A stretch of 64,000 nt of DNA, from NCBI GenBank assembly GCA_905478765.1, contig CAJQJY010000003.1, forward strand, positions 157,008-221,007, read 5' to 3'. This stretch comes from an uncultured Flavobacteriales bacterium (lineage in GTDB: Bacteria; Bacteroidota; Bacteroidia; Flavobacteriales; BACL11). Both the position numbers and the translations under genes were made by a program. The notes beneath the pieces are model-generated. The model had not been told where the DNA came from and made no database searches. It saw only the letters and a program-made list of their open reading frames with translations. Shown in pieces: positions 48,105 through 55,975 of the stretch. Within the stretch, counting starts at the first letter, position 1. Every line of letters starts with the position of its first letter.

Positions 48105-48680
48105 ATCTAAATCAATACAGCCCTCTAATTTAGCTTGAATAATAATATGTTCTATTAGCATATCCTCTCTGATATTTACAGGATTATATTCTGTTTTTAA
48201 ATTGTTATCCCACAATTTAGCCATAGTTTGCCAAAAGAATACATTAAACCTTCCTCTATAGGATTTAACTATTTCATATGAAGTTGTTCTAGTTTCTCTA
48301 TAAATTAGTTTTACTAAAATTTTGCCCTCAGTCATTGTTAGATTTTTAAGCCTATCCGTATATTCTTCTTTCACCCATTTAGCAACCTCTTTAGTATATC
48401 GTTTTTTATGTCTCCTTTTTTGAATTGTATCTAATCCTCTTTGTATAGAGTTTAATTTTTCTTTAGCTAAAACCGCATAAGGATACACTTTTAAAACTCT
48501 TCTTTTAAGATTGAGATATTGACTCTTTTCCTTTGTGTTTTTAAATTCTAAAATTTTAACTTCAGATATTTCAGAAATGAATATGGTGTCGTCATTGATA
48601 ATTTCAATATCTGCAACTATTACTTTTTCCTGAGCAAGCACAGCTAACGAAAGAAATGGCAAAATAAATAAAAATCTCAT
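48093..48680 (-). CDS. DUF4294 family exported protein
   Basis: A 195-residue protein with a signal peptide (to about residue 16, ALA-type end VLAQ). The mature part is mostly charged and helical: YLNLKRRVLKVYPYAVLAKEKL, RRHKKRYTKEVAKWVKEEY, LIYRETRTTSYEIVKSYRGRFNVFFWQTMAKLW, the conserved DUF4294 core. Its function is unknown; it is restricted to Bacteroidota as far as I know. Its last 12 bases overlap the end of trmN6. Confidence 0.85.
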   Translation of the reverse strand: MRFLFILPFLSLAVLAQEKVIVADIEIINDDTIFISEISEVKILEFKNTKEKSQYLNLKRRVLKVYPYAVLAKEKLNSIQRGLDTIQKRRHKKRYTKEVAKWVKEEYTDRLKNLTMTEGKILVKLIYRETRTTSYEIVKSYRGRFNVFFWQTMAKLWDNNLKTEYNPVNIREDMLIEHIIIQAKLEGCIDLDLHL

Positions 48681-48723
48681 GGAACAAATATATACAGAAA
48701 AGCCATTTATTATAACTAATATG

Positions 48724-48731
48724 TAATTTTG
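48724..48731 (+). promoter_or_regulatory. -7 element of the FAD-dependent protein gene
   Basis: TAATTTTG ends 2 bases before the first ATG (48734) and 5 before the second (48737). The transcript should begin near 48735, which favours the second ATG. Confidence 0.6.
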
Positions 48732-48736
48732 TCATG

Positions 48737-50278
48737 ATGATTACAAATATTCAACTTCAAGTGCTTCCAGAAGTGGTGGCAAATCCAGAATTACTTTTAA
48801 AAGTAGTTTCTGAAAAAACAAATTTTAAAAAAATAAATATCAAGCATATTGAGATTATAAAAAGGTCAATAGATGCAAGACAAAGGATTACAAAAATAAA
48901 TTTGATACTAGATGTTTATACTGATGAAAAATTTATAAAAAAGCAAGAAGATATTCCTAATTATAAATATGTAAGTAATTCAGAAGAAATAATAATTATT
49001 GGGTCTGGTCCTGCAGGATTATTTGCTGCTTTACAACTTATTGTTGATGGAAAAAGACCAATAATTTTAGAAAGAGGTAAAGACGTACGAAGTAGGAGGC
49101 TTGACCTGGCAAAACTCACAAAAGAACATATTGTAAATGAAGATTCGAACTACTGCTTTGGAGAGGGTGGTGCAGGTACTTATTCTGATGGAAAACTATA
49201 TACTCGCTCCAAAAAAAGAGGTGATGTAAATAAAATACTTGATATATTGGTACAGCATGGTGCAACTGAAGATATAAGAATTGAAGCTCATCCTCATATT
49301 GGTACAAATAAACTTCCTAAGATCATTAAATCCATAAGAGAAACAATTATTGAATATGGTGGAAAACTAATGTTTAATAGTAGAGTCATAGACATCAATA
49401 TTAAAAATAATGCAGTAACAGGAGTTGAATTACAAGATGGAACAAGAATAGAAGCTCCTAAAATAATATTAGCAACAGGCCATTCAGCAAGAGATATTTT
49501 TAAGTTACTGCATAAAAAGGAAATTGAAATGGAGGCTAAGGCATTTGCTTTGGGTATCAGAGTTGAACATACTCAGAAATTAATAGACAAAATACAATAC
49601 AAATGTGAGTCAAGGGGAGAGTATTTACCTCCCGCCCCATACTCTATTGTAAAACAGGTAAACGGAAGAGGAGTATATTCATTCTGTATGTGTCCTGGTG
49701 GTATAATTGCGCCTTGTGCAACCAAACCTGGTGAAGTAGTCACAAATGGATGGTCACCATCAAGGAGGGATTATGAAACTTCAAACTCAGGAATTGTAGT
49801 AGAGTTAAAAGTACAGGATTTTGCAAAGTTTGCTGATAAAGGACCACTTGCTGGAATGTATTATCAAAAAGAAATAGAACAAACTGCTTGTGAAATAGCA
49901 GGTGGCACTCAAAAAGTACCAGCTCAAAGATTAGTCGATTTTATAAATAATAAACAGTCATCCAATATTCCTGATACATCTTATTTTCCTGGTACAACTT
50001 CAACTAAAATAAGTGATATCCTACCGGATTTTGTAAATACTAATCTTCAAGAAGGATTTATACAGTTTGGTAAACAAATGAATGGCTACTTAACTAATGA
50101 AGCGGTAGTTCATACACCTGAAAGTAGAAGTTCGTCACCTGTCAGAATTCTAAGAGATAGTGAAACATATCAGCACCCACAAATAGAAGGATTATTTCCT
50201 TGTGGTGAAGGCGCAGGTTATGCTGGAGGAATTATCTCTGCTGCTATTGATGGAATTAAATGTGCAGAGAAATGTTAA
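48737..50278 (+). CDS. FAD-dependent dehydrogenase of unknown substrate (COG2509-like)
   Basis: Flavoprotein of about 513 residues. A roughly 80-residue N-terminal domain of ferredoxin-like size precedes the dinucleotide motif IIGSGPAGLFAALQL near residue 92. Conserved parts follow: NYCFGEGGAGTYSDGKLYTR, EAHPHIGTNKLPKII, ILATGHSARDIF, GVYSFCMCPGGIIAPC and the C-terminal PCGEGAGYAGGIISAAIDGI. The set is typical of an uncharacterised FAD-dependent dehydrogenase family; there is no known reaction. The second of two adjacent ATGs is preferred because of the promoter position. Confidence 0.85.
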   Translation: MITNIQLQVLPEVVANPELLLKVVSEKTNFKKINIKHIEIIKRSIDARQRITKINLILDVYTDEKFIKKQEDIPNYKYVSNSEEIIIIGSGPAGLFAALQLIVDGKRPIILERGKDVRSRRLDLAKLTKEHIVNEDSNYCFGEGGAGTYSDGKLYTRSKKRGDVNKILDILVQHGATEDIRIEAHPHIGTNKLPKIIKSIRETIIEYGGKLMFNSRVIDINIKNNAVTGVELQDGTRIEAPKIILATGHSARDIFKLLHKKEIEMEAKAFALGIRVEHTQKLIDKIQYKCESRGEYLPPAPYSIVKQVNGRGVYSFCMCPGGIIAPCATKPGEVVTNGWSPSRRDYETSNSGIVVELKVQDFAKFADKGPLAGMYYQKEIEQTACEIAGGTQKVPAQRLVDFINNKQSSNIPDTSYFPGTTSTKISDILPDFVNTNLQEGFIQFGKQMNGYLTNEAVVHTPESRSSSPVRILRDSETYQHPQIEGLFPCGEGAGYAGGIISAAIDGIKCAEKC

Positions 50279-50402
50279 ATTAATGATGATAAATGTACTT
50301 AAGTACGTAGAATCGATTAAAAAACGTTAATTATTAGCGTAATAATAATGTTGAAGCTTTTATTTACAATTTTCAAAAAACAATAGACATAGTTTACATA
50401 TT

Positions 50403-51080
50403 TTAATTAGAAATGATAAACTTATTAATTAGATAAACATGCCCAGCAACTATTAAGTTAATTATAATTACGTAGAACGGCCACTCCCCTATTAAAAAAA
50501 TATGATTTACAATTGGTTTTTTCATTAAAAACATGTAATTCGCTCCTGTACAAGAATTGAAAATTAATAAAAATAAAATAGGAATCTGAATTCTTAGTAA
50601 AGATTTCCACCAAGAATTAAATCGGCACCGCATATTATGTATAATATGCAGATATAATGGTATAAAGACTATACCTGCATGCAAAAAGTAGAATTCAAAA
50701 TAGAACCATGGTGAATTACCAATTGTTAAAACTGGAGTTATAATAGCATACCCTCCTGCTAGAGACGCAATAAATACCATCCATTCAAACATCCATTTTT
50801 TTTTATTTATTAAAACAATTATTCCAATGATTAAGGAAATATAACAAATTTGAAAAGGTAAATTTTCTAATAAATTCCAAGTATTATTTTTAATTGTAAT
50901 TACATTAGTAATTACATACATTAAAGAAAATAATAATGCAAATATATAAGAAGAGTAAGATTTCACTTGATTACTCTTGCCATTTAAAGACACTAAAATA
51001 ACAGTAATAGTAATTACTGAAAAAAGTAATCCAATCCACCAAACTGTTGTAAATATTTCAATAGGTATATCTTTTGTCAA
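50403..51080 (-). CDS. YwaF/TMEM164-family (TIGR02206) integral membrane protein
   Basis: A 225-residue membrane protein with seven hydrophobic segments. The pattern LPFQICYISLIIGIIVL, then MVFIASLAGGYAIITPVL and the His in FYFLHAGIVFIPLYLH match the YwaF family of unknown function. Here the gene is one base downstream of the 1627-residue secreted protein gene, probably the end of that operon. The neighbourhood suggests nothing definite about its role. Confidence 0.78.
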   Translation of the reverse strand: MTKDIPIEIFTTVWWIGLLFSVITITVILVSLNGKSNQVKSYSSYIFALLFSLMYVITNVITIKNNTWNLLENLPFQICYISLIIGIIVLINKKKWMFEWMVFIASLAGGYAIITPVLTIGNSPWFYFEFYFLHAGIVFIPLYLHIIHNMRCRFNSWWKSLLRIQIPILFLLIFNSCTGANYMFLMKKPIVNHIFLIGEWPFYVIIINLIVAGHVYLINKFIISN

Positions 51081-51081
51081 T

Positions 51082-54000
51082 TTATCTTAGAATCAACTTA
51101 TGATTAATAATACTCTTTTCTGATTGTAGTTCAACAAAATATATTCCTTTAGCAAAAGAAGATATATCGATTTTCAATGTAGTTTTACTATTAGTTTTTA
51201 TTATTATCTTTTCATCTACAATATCACCAAGCACATTGTATAATTTCATATTTATATTTTCAGAAATATTTGACAATTCGATGTTTACAATTCCTGTTGT
51301 AGGATTAGGATAGATATTAAAACTATTAGCAAACAAATTATCTATTTGAGAATGAATTACAGTGTAAAAAACAGTATCACTTTCACAATCATTATCGTCA
51401 GTTGCAATCATCCAGTAATCTCCAGCTCCACTAATTTGAATAGAAGAGGTAGTTTCTCCAGTATTCCACATGTAAGAAGTTGGATTTCCTAAAAGAGTAT
51501 TTGATTGTAATACATTATTGTTTGAACTGATTGCAACGTCAAGATACAATAAACTAACTTCTGTTGAAACGATACTGTCACAACTATTAGTAGAACTTAA
51601 AGTATCTATAAAATTTCCTGATGAATTATAAGTATTCCCTCCAACTGAAATTGACTCCCCATCACATAAACTAACATAATTGTAATAAAAAGTTGGAGGT
51701 AATACAGTAAGTAAGGTATTTATTACACTATCGCATCCAAGTGAAGTTTGCAATACATCAAAATAGGAACCAGGAGTATAATAAGTGTTTGAACCTATAT
51801 CATAAAATTCACCTTCGCAAATAGTTTGATTATTAGTATTCGTTAAAGGATTTGAAATAATTAAATCAGTAATTATAATACTATCACAACCAGTCAAACC
51901 TATAGTATCAATATATATGCCTGTAGAAGTGTAATAATTACTCCCAACTTGAATTCCTTGTCCACTGCAAATATTAAAATTTTGAAAATACTGTATTCCT
52001 GCTCCAACATTTAAATTAGTAGTTTGTATACTATCACATCCATTAGATGTAATAAATGAATCAACATAAGTTCCTTGATTAGTATAAGTATTATTTCCAA
52101 TAATAATACTATCACCATTACAGATCGAAATATTTTGTGTTAAATTTGAAGCATTATTAATTATTGCTTTAACTTCAGACACACTAGAATAACAAGATTT
52201 TCTTTTAACTTCTAAATCATAAAAAAAGTAATAATACCCATATGGATCAGTACTTGCACTAGATTGCGTGATAGATAATAAATTGTTAAAATTATATGGA
52301 TAATTTGCTCCACTATTATTTCTATACAAACCACTGTTTTGAAGTGCACCAGCAGCAACACCTAGCTGCATATCATTTCCAATTGGAACGTCAAAATTTA
52401 GGATTACTTGTTGTTGTCCAGCAATAATATTTAATGTTGTATCATCAATAACTAAACCATTACTATTTCTTAATTCAAAAATAATAGTGTTGGAGGACTC
52501 AGCATAAATAATAGCTGACTTAATTTCACATTCTTTAGAAGCATTAAATACTAGATGCTGATCATTATTAAAATAACTTCCACTTCCAATTAAATTGTTT
52601 ATTGCACCACCATTTATAGAATTAAATTGATATTCTGATTGCACATAATAGGATGTTGTAGTATTAATGACAGGAGTTGTAAAATAATTACCAGTATCTA
52701 ATATATTTTGTAAACTTAGATCATCATACCATTGTACAATTCCAGAATTTGAATTAACAAACAAATCAAAGCTTGAAGCCCCACATGATGTGTCATTAAC
52801 AGTTTCCAAAGACAAGTCAAGTATAGTAATTGCATTATTTATAACCAAACTATCTGAACCATATGCATTAGTAACTTTTAATTTTACAGTATATGTTCCT
52901 GGATTAGAATATGTATGTATAGGGCTTTGACTAACAGAAGTATAACCATCACCGAAATCCCAAAGCCAAGATACAGGCCCATTGCTAGATAGGTCAGTAA
53001 ATGATATAGTAGAATTACAACTCAAACTATCACTAAAATTAAAAGCACTAACAGGAGGAGAATTTGGAAATGCACAACTCCAATCAACTGCAAAACCGGC
53101 TTCCTCTAAACCCCCATCTGTATCTAATAAAACGGTAACTGAACCACCACTCGAAATTATAACACCTGGACTACCTGTTAACACATTACAGTATTGACCT
53201 AATGAAGGTGCTGTTGCATCTGGACCATCAAATATTTCAAGATAATCATAATCACATGTTGAAGAACCATTACTTGGTTCTTCAACATCAAAAAATGAAA
53301 AATTTAAAGTTATTTGGTTACTTCCTGGAGGTGAAATAGTCATTGAAGAACTACTTGATGGATAATAAGCACCACTTGGTCCTCCAACGTCATATAATGT
53401 TCCATTACACATGTTAAGTGTTCCATTACCTGAATTTGGCAACGTAATAATACAAGGGTTACTAGCATCAATGCTAATAATATGTTGCTTAATTATACTA
53501 TCAGTACCTAATGGTCCATATGCAATTAATGATACTGTAAAGGTTCCATAATTAGTGTAAGTATGTGTAGGGTTAGCCAATATACTTGTATTGCCATCTC
53601 CAAAGTCCCAGTAATATGAATTTGAGTAATATGAATTATTTATAAAACTTACGTTTGCTGGTAAAAAACAAAAAATTGAATCAGTATAAGAAAAGTCTGC
53701 ACTCGGAGGGGATGTGATATCAAGACCGATACTCCATAAACCTCTGCCATAAGTTGCTGCAAATAATGTATTAGACTGATGTTGCATTTCAAGTTCATTA
53801 ACTATTACATTAGGAAGTGAATTTTGGTTAAAAGGATTCCAATTACTAATTGTTGAGTCAATAGTCCAAACACCCAAATCTGTTCCAATATAAACTGACT
53901 CAACCGTACTACCTTTATCTATTTCAATACAATTTACAGGAACATTTGGCAGTGAATAAGATATATTATTCCAACTATTACCTCCATCTAAACTTTTATA

Positions 54001-55965
54001 CACTTTTTCCCCAGATGTATATCCAGAAAGCGTTACCCAAACTATATCTTCATCATTTGGATTTACAAGTATATATGTAATTGTTTTATTTGGCAAACCA
54101 TTATTATCAATTTGACTCCAACTCCCCCCTCCATTAATGGTCCTAAACATATCTGAACCATCACTAATATAAATTCTATCAGCATCCGATTTTGAGATAC
54201 CTATCTCATCAATTCTGTTACCATTAGTTTGGTTATTAGTTATTTGATTCCATGAATTTCCTCCGTCAGTACTTTTAACTAACTCATCATAGCCAATATA
54301 AATAATATTTGGATTATTTTTATCTAACTCATATGGTGTTTCCCAGGCACCATTACCTGTACTAATAGTAGAAAAACCATTACCACCGTTAGTAGATTTC
54401 CTAATATCACCATAATAAAGTGCACCATACATTATATTAGAGTTTGTATAATCAATAATACATTCCATGCCATCACCACCAATTACAGCGTCCCAAGTTG
54501 TATTCGTTTTTAAAAATGTACCATTATCTTGTGATCCTGTAATTACCTTATCTTGAACAGTTTGTGACACTCCTAAACTATAAAACTGAGTAATATGGAG
54601 GCCATCAGATATATCAGTCCAATTAATACCATTATTAACTGAAAAATAAAGTCCTCCGTCATTACCAGAATAAATATAGTTGTTTAAGGGATTATATTTT
54701 AACATATGCTCATCAGCATGCATGTAAGTTGTACCACTAGCACCATACCAATGTGTATTAATATTCCAACTTTGTCCACCATCAGTAGATTTCCAGCAAT
54801 TCACACCTCCAACAAAAATAATATCTTCATCAATAGGGGATACTGCAAAGGCTAGATCATACCACGCTTGCCCTCCATTATCTGATCCATCAAAATCCCA
54901 ACCTAGTAAATTTGGACTATTAGATTGTAGTGTCCATGTCTGACCTTCATTAGTAGATTTATAAACTCCATAGAATCCATTATCATTACCTCCAAACATT
55001 GCATAAACAACCTGAGGATTATCTATTGTAACTGCAACACAGGCCCTTACAACATCACCAGTAGATGGTAAACCAGAACCTGACTGACTCCAATTAACTC
55101 CATTATCAATAGATTTATATATCGACGTATTTCCGTTTGAAGCACCATAAATAATACTAGTATTTGTAGTGTGAAATTCAATATCAGTCATATTAATACC
55201 AGAATACGTATGAATAAATGAGTTACCAGCATCAATTGATCTATAAATACCATTACTAGTAGCTACAATTATTATATCAGTATTTGCTGGGTTTATTAAC
55301 ACTCTATTTCCTTTATACTGATTTACTACATCAAATGATAAACCAGTAGAATTAAATGTATTTCCACCATCTAAAGACTTCATTAGACCATAAGAATAAG
55401 TATCTCCACCATCCCTATCTCCTGTTATAATATAAATTTGATCTGGATTGTTTGGGTTAATAGCTATATCAGAAACGCCTAAATTCGTTAAAAAATCTGT
55501 GCTTGTTTGCCAATTTAAACCTCCATCAACTGACTTCCATAACCCACCTGCAGGTGCTCCAATGTACAATGTGTTAGCGTCCGTTGGATGAAACGCCACC
55601 GTGTTAACTCTTCCAATACCTCTCTTGTTACCATTTGACTGTAGAGGGACGTCATTAGGGCCTACTTGTGTCCAGTTACTGTTTGGTAACATATTTGAAT
55701 TATTATAATCTTCTAGCTTATTGTATTCTTCTAATAAAACCTTAGGACGAAGGATTCCATCTGGATATACGCGTGGAGCAATAAAATTCTCCCATCTTTT
55801 AAACTGCTTCCAACCCTTTCCTTTTTCAATAGTTTTATTCTCCCAAAATTCTTCAAATTCTTGTTGAGTTTCATAAAAATTCTCATTTGAATCTTGCATT
55901 TTATCTATCCAACTCTGTGAATAAACAAGAGATGGTATAAGTAGTAAAAGAAGTAACTTTTTCAT
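51082..55965 (-). CDS. Giant secreted sortilin/PKD/CUB protein with T9SS type A tail
   Basis: A 1627-residue surface or secreted protein. A signal peptide covers 1-16. A BNR/sortilin-type propeller region fills about 95-750, with many Asp-box-like elements (STDGGQSWN, SLDGGNSWN). PKD domain 1 is near 755-833 (WDFGDGNTS), CUB near 842-958 (CDYDYLEIFDGPDA), PKD 2 near 968-1052 (WDFGDGYTS), and the beta-rich module shared with the 31.4-33.4 kb gene at about 1118-1262. Four roughly 45-residue tandem repeats follow (1272-1478), then a classical type A tail (INIYPNPTTG-like NIYPNPTTG, KLYNVLG, FAKGIYFVEL) at 1547-1627. It would be secreted through T9SS. The gene is 10 bases downstream of the M36-like peptidase gene. 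Confidence 0.87.
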   Translation of the reverse strand: MKKLLLLLLIPSLVYSQSWIDKMQDSNENFYETQQEFEEFWENKTIEKGKGWKQFKRWENFIAPRVYPDGILRPKVLLEEYNKLEDYNNSNMLPNSNWTQVGPNDVPLQSNGNKRGIGRVNTVAFHPTDANTLYIGAPAGGLWKSVDGGLNWQTSTDFLTNLGVSDIAINPNNPDQIYIITGDRDGGDTYSYGLMKSLDGGNTFNSTGLSFDVVNQYKGNRVLINPANTDIIIVATSNGIYRSIDAGNSFIHTYSGINMTDIEFHTTNTSIIYGASNGNTSIYKSIDNGVNWSQSGSGLPSTGDVVRACVAVTIDNPQVVYAMFGGNDNGFYGVYKSTNEGQTWTLQSNSPNLLGWDFDGSDNGGQAWYDLAFAVSPIDEDIIFVGGVNCWKSTDGGQSWNINTHWYGASGTTYMHADEHMLKYNPLNNYIYSGNDGGLYFSVNNGINWTDISDGLHITQFYSLGVSQTVQDKVITGSQDNGTFLKTNTTWDAVIGGDGMECIIDYTNSNIMYGALYYGDIRKSTNGGNGFSTISTGNGAWETPYELDKNNPNIIYIGYDELVKSTDGGNSWNQITNNQTNGNRIDEIGISKSDADRIYISDGSDMFRTINGGGSWSQIDNNGLPNKTITYILVNPNDEDIVWVTLSGYTSGEKVYKSLDGGNSWNNISYSLPNVPVNCIEIDKGSTVESVYIGTDLGVWTIDSTISNWNPFNQNSLPNVIVNELEMQHQSNTLFAATYGRGLWSIGLDITSPPSADFSYTDSIFCFLPANVSFINNSYYSNSYYWDFGDGNTSILANPTHTYTNYGTFTVSLIAYGPLGTDSIIKQHIISIDASNPCIITLPNSGNGTLNMCNGTLYDVGGPSGAYYPSSSSSMTISPPGSNQITLNFSFFDVEEPSNGSSTCDYDYLEIFDGPDATAPSLGQYCNVLTGSPGVIISSGGSVTVLLDTDGGLEEAGFAVDWSCAFPNSPPVSAFNFSDSLSCNSTISFTDLSSNGPVSWLWDFGDGYTSVSQSPIHTYSNPGTYTVKLKVTNAYGSDSLVINNAITILDLSLETVNDTSCGASSFDLFVNSNSGIVQWYDDLSLQNILDTGNYFTTPVINTTTSYYVQSEYQFNSINGGAINNLIGSGSYFNNDQHLVFNASKECEIKSAIIYAESSNTIIFELRNSNGLVIDDTTLNIIAGQQQVILNFDVPIGNDMQLGVAAGALQNSGLYRNNSGANYPYNFNNLLSITQSSASTDPYGYYYFFYDLEVKRKSCYSSVSEVKAIINNASNLTQNISICNGDSIIIGNNTYTNQGTYVDSFITSNGCDSIQTTNLNVGAGIQYFQNFNICSGQGIQVGSNYYTSTGIYIDTIGLTGCDSIIITDLIISNPLTNTNNQTICEGEFYDIGSNTYYTPGSYFDVLQTSLGCDSVINTLLTVLPPTFYYNYVSLCDGESISVGGNTYNSSGNFIDTLSSTNSCDSIVSTEVSLLYLDVAISSNNNVLQSNTLLGNPTSYMWNTGETTSSIQISGAGDYWMIATDDNDCESDTVFYTVIHSQIDNLFANSFNIYPNPTTGIVNIELSNISENINMKLYNVLGDIVDEKIIIKTNSKTTLKIDISSFAKGIYFVELQSEKSIINHKLILR
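51530..52150 (-). repeat. Four tandem about 45-residue repeats inside the giant secreted protein
   Basis: On the minus strand four units share the pattern C-x-G-x-S/x...G-x-N/x-x-Y...G-x-Y/F-x-D...GCDSI...T-x-L/V. Examples are SICNGDSIIIGNNTYTNQG, NICSGQGIQVGSNYYTSTG, TICEGEFYDIGSNTYYTPG and SLCDGESISVGGNTYNSSG. The first Cys and the Cys of CDS recur in every unit and may pair. Sequence divergence between units is large, so they are old. Confidence 0.8.
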
Positions 55966-55975
55966 TTCCTAGGAT

